A DNA stretch of 64,000 nucleotides. Origin: Pseudomonadota bacterium. GTDB taxonomy: Bacteria; Pseudomonadota; Gammaproteobacteria; Steroidobacterales; Steroidobacteraceae. Positions 1 through 8,643 of the stretch are shown piece after piece. The position numbers and the translations under genes are program-made. Every line of letters starts with the position of its first letter. Within the stretch, counting starts at the first letter, position 1. The notes under the pieces were generated by a model that had not been told where the DNA came from, searched no databases, and was given only the letters and a program-made list of their open reading frames with translations. The stretch covers positions 1 to 64,000 of the forward strand of contig JAJYDK010000005.1 in NCBI GenBank assembly GCA_021777555.1, written 5' to 3'.

Positions 1-111
1 CGCGATGTCCGCCATCCCCAGCGGCATCCCAGGATGGCCCGAATTGGCTCTCTGCACCGCGTCCATCGACAGCGCCCGCAGACAGTTGGCTAGCTCTCGG
101 CGTGTGGTCAT
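1..111 (-). CDS. tkt: transketolase, N-terminal fragment (runs off the left edge)
   Basis: Only the first 37 codons are inside the window. From the ATG at 111 the reading begins [17 protein letters not shown] and continues into [15 protein letters not shown], the N-terminal signature of transketolase; the His of SGHP takes part in substrate and thiamine diphosphate chemistry in the family. Transketolase moves two-carbon ketol units between sugar phosphates in the non-oxidative pentose phosphate pathway in the cytoplasm. A purine-rich stretch (GGAG, then GAAAGG) lies just before the start. The gene is divergent from the phosphodiesterase gene at 428. The fragment is short but the motif is specific. 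Confidence 0.85.
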   Translation of the reverse strand, partial: MTTRRELANCLRALSMDAVQRANSGHPGMPLGMADIA

Positions 112-427
112 ATGGCCTTTCTGCGACTCCGGGGCCGCATTTCTGCCCGGAGGCGGATGCTCCGCCGCCGCGCGACATAAAAAGGGGGCGCATTGTCCCT
201 TAGTGGCGCCCAATGCTCAATCGCCATTTTCCTCGGAAACCGGGCAGGGACTGGACGAGCGCGCGCGGCCGCACGCCCGATCGCCATCGCCCGGGTTTGA
301 CATTGTCCGGGACCCTTGTCTGCGGCTCGGCGCGATGCGATGCGCATTCGCGTCGCCGTTCACAAACACCCCGCCATACGACGCGATCCAGTTCACCGCG
401 CCGAATGACAACTCTGTTACGCTGAGT
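112..427. other. intergenic region between divergent tkt and cpdA-like genes
   Basis: I find no convincing gene in these 316 bases. The tkt-side leader holds a small perfect hairpin near 152-166 (GGCGGA/TCCGCC with a 3-nt loop) and a wider GGGCGC/GCGCCC inverted repeat near 185-211. On the plus strand there is a TTGACA at 297-302, but no matching -10 hexamer at normal spacing, so I do not call a promoter. Confidence 0.4.
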
Positions 428-1213
428 ATGGTGAGCACCGTGCGGTTGACCCAATTCACAGACCTGCATCTGTACGGCGATGAACGCGGCCAGCTCCGGG
501 GCGTGACCACGCTGGCCTCGCTCTCGGTGGCACTCGAGCACGCCCGCCGCGGTTCGTGGCCGCCCGATGCGCTGCTCATCACGGGGGATCTGGTGCAGGA
601 CGATCCCGCGGGCTATGCGCATGTTCGGCGCCTGTTCAGCTCGTTCAGAGTCCCGGTGCTGTGCCTGCCCGGCAATCACGACGAGCCCGAGGCGATGCGC
701 CGTGAGCTGTCGCGCTCGCCTTTCGTGACCGGCGGACACCTCGATCTGGGCCCTTGGCGTATCGTACTGCTCGACAGCGTGATTCCAGGATGCGCTGGCG
801 GCGCCTTGAGCGAGGCGAGTCTCGTGGCGTTGGATACCGTGCTCGGGAGCGCCGGCAATCGGCACGCCCTGGTCTGCCTGCACCACCAACCCGTACCCAT
901 GTCCAGTCAGTGGCTCGACCGGGTGGGACTGGCGAACGCGCAGGACTTTCTCGCGATCATCGACCGTCACCCGAACGTGCGCGGCGTCATCTGGGGCCAC
1001 GTGCATCAGAGCTTCGATGCATTGCGCAATGGCGTGCGCCTGCTGGCCACTCCCTCGACCTGCGCCCAGTTTCTGCCTCGAGTCGAGCAGTTCGCCGTGG
1101 ATGCACGTCCGCCCGCCTATCGGACGCTCGAGCTCAAGCCCGACGGATCCATCGTGACCGAGGTGCTCTGGGCGAGCGTGCGTTCCGCTGAGAGCTCCGT
1201 GACCGCCGCGTGA
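428..1213 (+). CDS. cpdA: CpdA-like metallophosphoesterase (cyclic-nucleotide phosphodiesterase family)
   Basis: A 261-residue calcineurin-like phosphoesterase. The metal-binding blocks appear in the family order: TDLHLY near residue 9, GDLVQDD near 53, GNHDE near 80, CLHHQP near 150 and GHVHQ near 190. CpdA-type enzymes hydrolyse 3',5'-cAMP in the cytoplasm and so modulate cAMP/CRP signalling. The frame is open back to position 5, but the phosphoesterase fold starts at the ATG at 428, which gives the usual family length; the upstream reading is low-complexity and overlaps the tkt leader. The substrate is inferred from family resemblance only. It could be another nucleotide phosphoesterase. 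Confidence 0.8.
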   Translation: MVSTVRLTQFTDLHLYGDERGQLRGVTTLASLSVALEHARRGSWPPDALLITGDLVQDDPAGYAHVRRLFSSFRVPVLCLPGNHDEPEAMRRELSRSPFVTGGHLDLGPWRIVLLDSVIPGCAGGALSEASLVALDTVLGSAGNRHALVCLHHQPVPMSSQWLDRVGLANAQDFLAIIDRHPNVRGVIWGHVHQSFDALRNGVRLLATPSTCAQFLPRVEQFAVDARPPAYRTLELKPDGSIVTEVLWASVRSAESSVTAA

Positions 1214-1307
1214 GGAGCCCGGCTGGCTCGATGGCGAATCAAAACCCGCCGCTCGCGCGCCCCCGGATGTGGCAAGCTCGGCGCTGCGCAGCGTAAAGCC
1301 CGCCCGA

Positions 1308-2378
1308 ATGTCTTCCTCTTCGCTGATACCTGTCATCCGCTTCGGCGCGCTCGGCGACATGATCGTGCTCACCCCCCTGCTGCGCGCTCTACGGGAGCGC
1401 CACGGACGCCCCTGCCTGGTCATCGGCATGGGGCCCTGGACCCGTGCGGTGTACCAGGGCAACCCGGATGTGCAACGGGTCATCGCCCTGAACCGCCACC
1501 TGCCCTTCGCGTGCGATGCGGCATGGTGGGCCGCGGTCGTCGCGCTGCGGCGTTGTCAGGACGCTCCCGTCTATGTATGCGAAGAGCACCGCGCGAGCCA
1601 GGCTGAGCGGCTGCTCGAGATCGCCGGCGTAGATCGCGCACGCTGTGTCATCCGTTGCGAGGAATCGGATCAACGGTGCGACCACGAGATCGAACGCATC
1701 TTGCGGGTCGGCGACCATGGCCAGGACTCCCTCGCGCCATCGGCATCACCCGCAACACCCAGCCTCGTGGTGCTCGAGCACGAGCGCCTCGAACGCGATG
1801 AGTGGCTGACGGCACGTGGCTGGCGGGGCCGACCGCTCGTTCTGGTGCAGCCCGGCAATCGGCGCACCATGAGCTCCAGACGCCGCAGACACCGCAAGAT
1901 GAACCGGGATGACAAGGCGTGGCCGATCGAGAGCTGGCGGCAGATGCTGCGCTCGATTCACGCGCGGATGCCACAGGCATTGCTGCTGCTGTGCGGCGCG
2001 CCGGCCGAGGCGGCGTTCCTCGAGGAGATCCGCCGTGCGGCCGCGCTCGAGTGCGTGAAGCCCGCCGTGTTGGATCTGCGTTCACTGTTCGCGCTGTGCG
2101 AGACTGCGCACAGCATGATCTCGATCGACAGCGGACCGGCGCATGCCGCGGCCGCCCTGGGCCTGCCCCTGGTGGTGATGTTCGGTGGTCATTCCCCCGA
2201 CAGATGGCTGCCGCGCGGCCCCGGCACACCCGTCATCCGGGTGGGCGGACCGCCCGAGTGCGACCGGGTCGATCAGATCGCGGTGGACGCGGTGCTCGAG
2301 AGCTGGTGGCAGCTGAGTCAGCGCCTGGCGGATGCGATGGCGGGCGATCCGCTGCGTTCCGCGGCCGCCTCTCGATAG
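1308..2378 (+). CDS. glycosyltransferase family 9 protein (heptosyltransferase-like), copy 1
   Basis: A 356-residue GT9 (ADP-heptose:LPS heptosyltransferase-like) protein. It opens with the N-terminal Rossmann signature IRFGALGDMIVLTPLLRAL, has the mid-protein VLVQPGNRR block, and carries the C-terminal donor-site motif SIDSGPAHAAAALGLPLVVMFG. Such enzymes add heptose or related sugars to LPS core or other glycans at the inner membrane. ATG 1308 places the Rossmann strand at the very N-terminus; a GTG at 1269 is possible. The next gene, on the opposite strand, is a clear paralogue (shared blocks MSSRRRR and DDKAWP), and their 3' ends overlap by 61 bp. The donor sugar and acceptor cannot be read from the sequence. 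Confidence 0.8.
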   Translation: MSSSSLIPVIRFGALGDMIVLTPLLRALRERHGRPCLVIGMGPWTRAVYQGNPDVQRVIALNRHLPFACDAAWWAAVVALRRCQDAPVYVCEEHRASQAERLLEIAGVDRARCVIRCEESDQRCDHEIERILRVGDHGQDSLAPSASPATPSLVVLEHERLERDEWLTARGWRGRPLVLVQPGNRRTMSSRRRRHRKMNRDDKAWPIESWRQMLRSIHARMPQALLLLCGAPAEAAFLEEIRRAAALECVKPAVLDLRSLFALCETAHSMISIDSGPAHAAAALGLPLVVMFGGHSPDRWLPRGPGTPVIRVGGPPECDRVDQIAVDAVLESWWQLSQRLADAMAGDPLRSAAASR

Positions 2379-3418
2379 TCCAGCAGCGAACACCAGGCCT
2401 CGAGCACCGCCTCGACGGGTATCTGATCCGCCCGGCGCGACGCGGGCGGGCCGCCGAGCCCGATGACCGGAGCGTGCGAAGGGCCGCGCGGCAACCACAC
2501 CCCGGGGGATTCCGCCCCGTAGAGCACGACCACCGGCAGCCCCAGGCCGGCCGCGGCATGCGCCGGCCCCGTATCCACGGAAATCATGCTGTGGGCCGCC
2601 TCGGTCAGCGCAAAGAGCGGCCGCAGCTCGAGGCCCGCCACCTGCACCTGCGCAAGGCCGATCTCCTCGCGCATCCGGCGCAGCATCGGGATCTCATCGA
2701 CCGCTCCGCGCAGCACGAGTACGGCCTCGGGCAAGCGCCCGAGGATGGCCCGCAACAGCTCGCGCCAGCGCTCCACGGGCCATGCCTTGTCGTCACGGTG
2801 GCGCCACCGCCGCCGTCGCCGCGAGCTCATGCTGCGGTGATTCCCCGGCTGAATCAGGATGACCGGACGGCCCGACCAGCCTCGCTCATGCAGCCAGGCG
2901 AGCCGCTCGATCCGTTCCGACTCCAGTACGGCGAGCCGCGGCGCGCAGCGATCGCACTCCCCGGGGACGGGGTAGGCCGCCGCATCGAGTACCGGGGGCG
3001 TGCGCGCGCCGAGCCTCAGCAGCGCATCCACCCAATGGCCGTTCTGGCCCGGCGCCTCGTCGATGAACACGCAGCGCCCCATGTCGATGCCGCTCGAGGC
3101 AAGCACACGCCGGATCCGCGGCAATTGCCTGTATTGGTACTCCGCGACATAAATCGGTCCCGGGGCGCTGCGGCGCAACGCGCCCACCAGTCGCGGCCAG
3201 GTCAGGGTGAGCGGAAACGGTGCGTGCCGAGGGAGCGTCCAGCAGTGCGAAGCGTCCGGGTGGCCGAGAAAGACACTTTCGTTCCAGGGACCCGCGCCCA
3301 CCACATGACAGGGCCTGCCATAACGGCGGTGCAGCAGCCCGAGCAGCGCCGTGAGCATGATCATGTCGCCGACCCGGCCGTGCCGGAACACGAAGGGTTG
3401 CAGGGGCTGAGCGATCAT
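2318..3418 (-). CDS. glycosyltransferase family 9 protein (heptosyltransferase-like), copy 2
   Basis: A 366-residue GT9 protein with VFRHGRVGDMIMLTALLGLL at the start, LIQPGNHRSMSSRRRRR in the middle and SVDTGPAHAAAGLGLPVVVLYG at the donor site. It matches the convergent neighbour block for block, so the two probably arose by an inverted duplication and then diverged. The start at 3418 puts the nucleotide-binding strand about 10 residues in; an upstream ATG-like extension adds 22 unrelated residues. Its last 61 bp are antisense to the end of copy 1. The role is inferred to be LPS or surface-glycan assembly, together with the GT4 gene next door. Confidence 0.8.
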   Translation of the reverse strand: MIAQPLQPFVFRHGRVGDMIMLTALLGLLHRRYGRPCHVVGAGPWNESVFLGHPDASHCWTLPRHAPFPLTLTWPRLVGALRRSAPGPIYVAEYQYRQLPRIRRVLASSGIDMGRCVFIDEAPGQNGHWVDALLRLGARTPPVLDAAAYPVPGECDRCAPRLAVLESERIERLAWLHERGWSGRPVILIQPGNHRSMSSRRRRRWRHRDDKAWPVERWRELLRAILGRLPEAVLVLRGAVDEIPMLRRMREEIGLAQVQVAGLELRPLFALTEAAHSMISVDTGPAHAAAGLGLPVVVLYGAESPGVWLPRGPSHAPVIGLGGPPASRRADQIPVEAVLEAWCSLLDYREAAAERSGSPAIASARR

Positions 3419-3527
3419 GGCTGAGGCATATGGCAGGAGCGGGACGGCTATTTTGCCCGTGCGGTGCGTCCCACGTGCAACCAATTGCGCACCGCCCGGC
3501 CCTCCGGCGGCGCGCGATCCCGCAGGC

Positions 3528-4595
3528 TCAATACGCCAGCTCCTTGCGCCATCGCTCAGCCACGGCGGACAAGCGGAACCGCGGATCGGGGCCAGTCACG
3601 GGCCGCTGCCCCGCGCGCCAGGCGCGGATGCGATCGAGGTAATCGTCAAACAGCCCCAGGCCGGCTGCCATGCGGGCGGGCGCCGCGCGGCAGCCCGGCG
3701 AGCACCCCCCCAGCAAGCCCTCGTAGAGACGCTTGGCGGGACTGACCGGCAGAATCTGCCGGCTGTCGGCGATGACCTCCCGGGCGGCACCGCAGTCGTG
3801 GGTGAGCACCGGGGTGCCGAGGGCGTTGGATTCGGCAAACACCAGGCCGAAAGTCTCAGGGATGACGAAATTGGGAAAGAACGTGCACAATGCCGTGCGC
3901 ACCTCGGCATGCATGCGCGCCTGAGGCTGAGGCCCGAGGAACTCGACTCCCTCCACACCGGCGCGCGCACCTTCCTTGTATCCCGGATTGCCGACGACGA
4001 GGCGCAGGTCCGGCATCCGCCGCCGCAGCGCGCGGAACGCATCCAGCGTGAACTTCAGTCCTTTGTTGGGTGAGGACAGGAACACCAGCTTACGATCGTC
4101 GATGGGCGAGCCGTCCGGCGCCAGCGCATCGTCGATCGGGTTGTAGATCGTGCACGCGTGAATGCGATCGTCCGCCCTCATCCAACGCAAGGTCGCCTCC
4201 ACCGACTGGCGCTGTGTATCCGAAACGCAAACGATCCGGACATCGAGGTCGCGAAGGAGCTGCGCGGTCGAGGCCAGCCACCGGGCGCGCCGCGACCGGG
4301 GGCGCATCCTGTCGTGCAGCCACAGGAACACGCGCGCGTTAGGGTAGAGTTGACGCACCACCGCCAATGCGCGCGAGTCTCGGCTGACGACCACGCAGCC
4401 GATACCGGGATCGCGCTGCGGCGGGAGATAGCGGCCGGAAGGCGCCGTGCGGTTGTGTTGAACCACCAGCGCGCCGAGCGCATCGGCGACGCGAACCACT
4501 GTCGCCTCGGTTCCGCCCATGGCCTGGCGATGCAGGGTGTCGGAATCGTAGGGGCGCGCGCAAAGCGGATCGTAGAACAGGATGCGGCTCATCAT
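3528..4595 (-). CDS. glycosyltransferase family 4 protein (GT-B fold)
   Basis: About 355 residues resembling group-1 glycosyltransferases. It has an N-terminal MGGTEATVVRVADALG glycine-rich acceptor-domain loop, KLVFLSSPNKGLKFTLDAFR in the middle, and the C-terminal donor-domain block IPETFGLVFAESNALGTPVLTHDCGAAREVI with the conserved ExFGxxxxE arrangement. It would transfer a nucleotide-activated sugar in the cytoplasm. Two adjacent ATG codons (4592, 4595) precede RILFYDP; a further ATG at 4622 would overlap the upstream gene by 4 bp. It is co-oriented with the GT9 gene downstream and the small conserved protein upstream, so the three may be co-transcribed. The substrate is unknown. Confidence 0.78.
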   Translation of the reverse strand: MMSRILFYDPLCARPYDSDTLHRQAMGGTEATVVRVADALGALVVQHNRTAPSGRYLPPQRDPGIGCVVVSRDSRALAVVRQLYPNARVFLWLHDRMRPRSRRARWLASTAQLLRDLDVRIVCVSDTQRQSVEATLRWMRADDRIHACTIYNPIDDALAPDGSPIDDRKLVFLSSPNKGLKFTLDAFRALRRRMPDLRLVVGNPGYKEGARAGVEGVEFLGPQPQARMHAEVRTALCTFFPNFVIPETFGLVFAESNALGTPVLTHDCGAAREVIADSRQILPVSPAKRLYEGLLGGCSPGCRAAPARMAAGLGLFDDYLDRIRAWRAGQRPVTGPDPRFRLSAVAERWRKELAY

Positions 4596-4618
4596 CGGGG
4601 CCCTTGCGGGATCGCGGC

Positions 4619-5098
4619 TCATCTGGCGCGGCGCTGCGGCCGCTTGCGCGCGAGTATAGCCCGGCGCATCCGGCGCGGGCCGCTCGCGCCCCTCGGGCGA
4701 GCCTCGGATACGCCGGGGAAGCCGCTGCGCGTGAGCCGCTGATCCGCGCTCAGCAGCCCCAGCCGCTCGAGGCGTGCCTCGACCGCGCGCAGGGTTCGGC
4801 GGTGCTTCCTGGCGAGCACCGCCGGCAACTCGCCCGCCTTGAATGCGGCGATCAGCTTGTTTTCCTCCTCCCCGGTCCAGGACCGACCGACGTTGTCGGG
4901 CAGCAGGGATCGCCGCTGCGCGCGAGCGGCCGAGCGCTCGAGCGCCGCGACGGCAACCAGCATTGCGCGCAGCACCTCGGCCTGCTGCAGTACCGATTCG
5001 CCGGACAGCGCCTCGCCCGTCCGCGGGTCCGTGCCCTCGATGAGCGCCTTCAGAATCTGCGCGGCCCGGGTGTCTTTGTCGGCTTTGACGTCTTTCAT
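4619..5098 (-). CDS. conserved hypothetical protein with a helix-turn-helix-like central segment
   Basis: A 159-residue soluble, charged protein that I do not recognise by name. The N-terminal half is helical and acidic/basic mixed (TRAAQILKALIEGTDP). The centre reads SWTGEEENKLIAAFKAGELP then LARKHRRTLRAVEARLERLG, which resembles a SANT/Myb- or HTH-like tri-helical unit. The C-terminus is very rich in Arg and Pro and may be disordered or nucleic-acid binding. ATG 5098 is the second in-frame Met and sits closer to a purine-rich stretch than the one at 5110. It lies just upstream of the GT4 gene on the same strand. A regulatory role is only a guess. Confidence 0.6.
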   Translation of the reverse strand: MKDVKADKDTRAAQILKALIEGTDPRTGEALSGESVLQQAEVLRAMLVAVAALERSAARAQRRSLLPDNVGRSWTGEEENKLIAAFKAGELPAVLARKHRRTLRAVEARLERLGLLSADQRLTRSGFPGVSEARPRGASGPRRMRRAILARKRPQRRAR

Positions 5099-5259
5099 GC
5101 GACCTCTCACTGGCGGCAGCCCGGTCGGGCGGGAGAGGTCATTGTCGGCACGTGCGGGACCGATGCTCCAGAGCGATTGGTTGCGCGTTCGTGTAAATTT
5201 GCGCGGGCCGGCGTCCGCCCCGTACAGTGCGCGCCTGCCGTAGACGGATACCCTGCACG

Positions 5260-6156
5260 ATGCGCGCTTTCGCCTGGTTCCTGCTGCTGATCGCCTTCAG
5301 CCTGGCCTGCATGGCCGTCTTCAGCTATCCGGCGTGGCTGCTGCTGCATCCGCATTTCAGCTTTCCCTTCCATCGCATCGGCGAGCGCATCGGAATGCTC
5401 GGGTTCCTGGTGGGCTTCCTGCTGATTGCGCGGCGATTGAGGCTCGCCGACCGCGCCAGCCTGGGCTTCGGCGCGCCGCGCCGAATCTACTTGCGCGAGT
5501 TCTCGCTCGCCCTCGCCCTCGGAGCGCTCACCATGGCGGCGGTCGTGATCAGCATGTCCGCGCTGGGACTGCTCGACTGGCAGCACGCCGCGACGCTTCG
5601 GGCGGGCGCGCTCGCGGGCCTGATCACCAAGCGCCTGTTGAGCGGCATCGCTGTCGGCCTGATCGAGGAGACGGCGCTGCGGGGCGCGATGTTCACGGGG
5701 ATTCAGCGTGAATCCGGCACGCTCCTCGCGGTCGTGCTGACCTCGCTGGTGTTTTCGGCGACCCACTTTCTCGGCGTCTTTCACATTCCGCCGGCGGCGG
5801 TGACACCCTGGAGCGGCGCGGCGCTGCTGGCAGGGTCGCTGCGCGCCTTCGACCATCCGCTCGCCATCGCCGACGCGTTCCTGTGTCTGACCGCGGTCGG
5901 GGTGATCCTCGCGATGGTTCGCTCCATCACCGGCAACACCGCGGCCAGCATGGGATTGCACGCGGGGTGGGTATGGGTGATGCTCGTCGTGCACGGCCTG
6001 GCCCAGCCCAACCGCGCCGCGGCGCTTCACTTCCTGCTCAGCCGGCACGACGGCTTCACCGGCTGGCTGGTGCTCGCCTGGACTGTGCCCCTGGGCTTTG
6101 GCCTGTGGTGGTTCTATTCGCGGCGCGGCGCGATCTACCGCTGCGGAGCCGCCTGA
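5260..6156 (+). CDS. CPBP-family intramembrane metalloprotease (CAAX/Abi family)
   Basis: A 298-residue polytopic membrane protein with about seven or eight hydrophobic segments. It carries the glutamyl intramembrane protease motifs EETALRG (EExxxR, near residue 140), SATHFLG (motif 2) and a late HAGWVW His. CPBP proteases cleave membrane or prenylated substrates and in bacteria are often linked to bacteriocin immunity or envelope maturation. ATG 5260 starts directly on the first membrane segment (MRAFAWFLLLIAF). The end overlaps the convergent mpl gene by 22 bp. The substrate is unknown. Confidence 0.8.
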   Translation: MRAFAWFLLLIAFSLACMAVFSYPAWLLLHPHFSFPFHRIGERIGMLGFLVGFLLIARRLRLADRASLGFGAPRRIYLREFSLALALGALTMAAVVISMSALGLLDWQHAATLRAGALAGLITKRLLSGIAVGLIEETALRGAMFTGIQRESGTLLAVVLTSLVFSATHFLGVFHIPPAAVTPWSGAALLAGSLRAFDHPLAIADAFLCLTAVGVILAMVRSITGNTAASMGLHAGWVWVMLVVHGLAQPNRAAALHFLLSRHDGFTGWLVLAWTVPLGFGLWWFYSRRGAIYRCGAA

Positions 6157-7523
6157 GCGGCCAGCTCCTTCAGGAGCTTGCCGTGCAGTCCGCCGAAGCC
6201 CCCGTTGCTCATGATGAGCACGTGATCGCCGGGGCGCAGTGAGCGCGCCAGGTCCTTCGCCAACACCTCGACGCCGTCCCGGCTGTGCGCGCGCTCACCC
6301 AGCGCGGCCAGCACCGGCGCCACATCCCAGCCCAGGTCCCGCGGCGTATACAGCCACACGGCATCCGCCCCGGAAAACGCGCCCGCCAGCCTGTCCCGGT
6401 GCACACCCATGCGCATTGTGTTCGATCGCGGCTCGAACACCGCGACGATCCTCGCCGCGCCGACCCGCCGGCGCAGGCCATCCACGGTCGTCGCGATAGC
6501 GGTGGGATGGTGCGCAAAGTCATCGTACACGCGGATGCCGCGCACCTCGCCGCGCAGTTGCATGCGGCGGGCAACCCCCTGAAACGAATTCAAGGACTCC
6601 ACGGCGCTGCCGACCGGGACACCGGCGTGGCGCGCCGCCGCGATCGCGGCGAGCGCGTTCTCCATGTTGTGCGCGCCCATGAGACTCCAATGCACCGTGC
6701 CGCGCGGGCGGCCATCCTCCAGCACCTCGAAGCCGGAATAGTCCTGGGCGCCGCCCGCCGGGCGCGCCGTCCAACGCGCCTCCGGCAGCGACTCCCGCGA
6801 GAAGCCTTCGAGCGGTGTCCAGCAGCCCATGGCGAGCGTCTCCCTCAGACGCGCATCCCCGGCGTTCCAGAGGATGCGGCCGGCGCCGGGAACGGTGCGC
6901 ACCAGGTGATGGAACTGGCGCTGGATCGAGGCCACATCGGGATAGATGTCGGCGTGGTCGTACTCCAGGTTGTTCAGAATCGCCGTGCGCGGGCGGTAAT
7001 GGACGAACTTGGCGCGCTTGTCGAAAAAGGCGGTGTCGTACTCGTCGGCCTCGATGACGAAGAACGATCCGCGGCCGAGCCTCGCGCTGGTCCCGAAGTC
7101 CGCAGGCACCCCACCGATCAGAAAGCCCGGCTCGAGTCCGGCGCGCTCCAGGATCCACGCCAGCATCGAGGTGGTGGTCGTCTTGCCGTGAGTGCCGGCG
7201 ACCGCGAGCACCCAACGATCGCGAAGCACTTCGCGCGCCAGCCATTCGGGGCCCGAGAAGTAGGGAATGCCGCGATCGAGCAATGCCTCGACCACCGGCT
7301 GCCCGCGCGTCATCACATTGCCGACGAGCACCGCATCGGGGCGCGCATCGAGCTGCCCCGCCTCGTAGCCCTCGATCAACTCGATGCCGAGCGACTCGAG
7401 CTGCGTGCTCATCGGCGGATAGACGTTGCGGTCGGATCCTGTGACCCGATGTCCGGCTTCGCGCGCGATCGCCGCGATGCCGCCCATGAAGGTGCCGCAA
7501 ACTCCGAGTATGTGTACGTGCAT
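6135..7523 (-). CDS. mpl: UDP-N-acetylmuramate:L-alanyl-gamma-D-glutamyl-meso-diaminopimelate ligase
   Basis: A 462-residue Mur-ligase family enzyme of peptidoglycan recycling. In the cytoplasm it joins the recovered tripeptide L-Ala-gamma-D-Glu-meso-DAP to UDP-MurNAc using ATP. It starts MHVHILGVCGTFMGGIA, where Mpl has the GxCGTFM form that separates it from MurC. It has the P-loop AGTHGKTTTTSML near residue 110, the central EADEYDTAFFDKRAKF block, the NNLEYDHADIYPD substrate loop and the C-terminal YDDFAHHPTAI block. Length and motifs fit Mpl throughout. Its ATG is separated from the divergent rnd ATG by only one base. Confidence 0.95.
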   Translation of the reverse strand: MHVHILGVCGTFMGGIAAIAREAGHRVTGSDRNVYPPMSTQLESLGIELIEGYEAGQLDARPDAVLVGNVMTRGQPVVEALLDRGIPYFSGPEWLAREVLRDRWVLAVAGTHGKTTTTSMLAWILERAGLEPGFLIGGVPADFGTSARLGRGSFFVIEADEYDTAFFDKRAKFVHYRPRTAILNNLEYDHADIYPDVASIQRQFHHLVRTVPGAGRILWNAGDARLRETLAMGCWTPLEGFSRESLPEARWTARPAGGAQDYSGFEVLEDGRPRGTVHWSLMGAHNMENALAAIAAARHAGVPVGSAVESLNSFQGVARRMQLRGEVRGIRVYDDFAHHPTAIATTVDGLRRRVGAARIVAVFEPRSNTMRMGVHRDRLAGAFSGADAVWLYTPRDLGWDVAPVLAALGERAHSRDGVEVLAKDLARSLRPGDHVLIMSNGGFGGLHGKLLKELAAQAAPQR

Positions 7524-7524
7524 A

Positions 7525-8643
7525 ATGAGCGCCGATTGTACCGATCAGGAACCGGACTCATTGCATTCAATCGCGACCACACCCTCGGCCGTCAGCGAGA
7601 TCGCGCAGCGCCTTGCGGGCCAGCCCGCCATCGGACTCGACACCGAATTCCTGCGCGAGCGCACCTATCGCGCCCAGCTGTGCCTGCTGCAGGTGTCCTG
7701 CGCCGGGGAGGCCGCCTGCATCGATCCCATCGCAGTGCCGGATCTGGCTGCGCTCGCTCAGGTGCTCGGCGATCCGCGCGTCATCAAAGTGCTCCATGCC
7801 TCGCGCCAGGACCTCGAGGTGCTGCTGCCCGCCGTGGGTCTCGTCCGGCCGGTGTTCGATACGCAGATCGCCGCGGCGCTTGCCGGCGAGCCGGCGCAGA
7901 TCGGCTACGGTGAGCTGGTGCGGCGCCTTCTCGGGCACGAGCTGCCGAAGGCGCACACACGCGCCGATTGGTCGCGCCGGCCCCTCTCACCGGAGCAGAT
8001 CGAGTATGCCCTGGAGGATGTGCTGTATCTGCTTCCGCTCAAGCTCGCCCTCACAGAGCGCCTGGAGCGACTCGGCCGGCTGACTTGGTTGGCCGAGGAG
8101 CTCTCGGCTCTCGAGGACGCGAGCGGGCTCGGTGTGCAGCCGCAGGACGCCTGGCGGCGGCTCAAAGGACTGGCCGGCCTCGATCCCGGCCGGGAGCGTC
8201 TCGCCCGGCTGCTCGCCGCCTGGCGGGAGCGTCGCGCCATGGAAAGGGATCGCCCCCGCGGCTGGATTCTCGAAGACGCGATACTGCGCGAGATCGTCCT
8301 GCGCGTGCCGCGCACCTCGGAGGCCCTGGCCACCGTGCCGGACATGCCGCCAGGGATCCTCAAGCATTGCGCCGCGGACCTGCTCGAATGCGTCCAGGCG
8401 GCCGAGATTGATGATCCTCCGCCGCCACCGCCCGTCCGTGCGCGACCCGATCCGCTCAAGAGTGCGCTGGTGAAAAAACTGGCGGCACTCAATCAGGCTG
8501 CGGCATCCGAGCTCGGCCTGAGTCCCGAAGTGCTGGCGACACGCCGCGAGTTCGAAATGCTCGCCGAAGGCCGCACGGATGTCCCGGTGCTCCGCGGCTG
8601 GCGTCGGACGGCGGTCGGCGAGCGGCTCCTGGCGGGGCTCTAG
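7525..8643 (+). CDS. rnd: ribonuclease D
   Basis: A 372-residue 3'-5' exoribonuclease of the DEDDy class that trims tRNA 3' ends and other small RNAs. ExoI is GLDTEFLRE near residue 34, ExoII is KVLHASRQDLEVL near 90, and ExoIII contains YALEDVLYL near 165. Two helical HRDC-type regions follow; PRGWILEDAILREI marks the first. ATG 7525 is one base from the divergent mpl start. A TTG at 7561 is an alternative that would leave more room for signals. The stop overlaps the convergent adk by 4 bp. Confidence 0.92.
   Translation: MSADCTDQEPDSLHSIATTPSAVSEIAQRLAGQPAIGLDTEFLRERTYRAQLCLLQVSCAGEAACIDPIAVPDLAALAQVLGDPRVIKVLHASRQDLEVLLPAVGLVRPVFDTQIAAALAGEPAQIGYGELVRRLLGHELPKAHTRADWSRRPLSPEQIEYALEDVLYLLPLKLALTERLERLGRLTWLAEELSALEDASGLGVQPQDAWRRLKGLAGLDPGRERLARLLAAWRERRAMERDRPRGWILEDAILREIVLRVPRTSEALATVPDMPPGILKHCAADLLECVQAAEIDDPPPPPPVRARPDPLKSALVKKLAALNQAAASELGLSPEVLATRREFEMLAEGRTDVPVLRGWRRTAVGERLLAGL

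Noticed and set aside
112..260. SAH or other known riboswitch upstream of tkt (a CCGAGGA-like string near 232)
   Set aside because: The conserved core and pairing pattern of the class do not continue; only a few bases agree.
297..325. Plus-strand promoter with TTGACA before the cpdA-like gene
   Set aside because: No acceptable -10 hexamer at 16-18 bases spacing.
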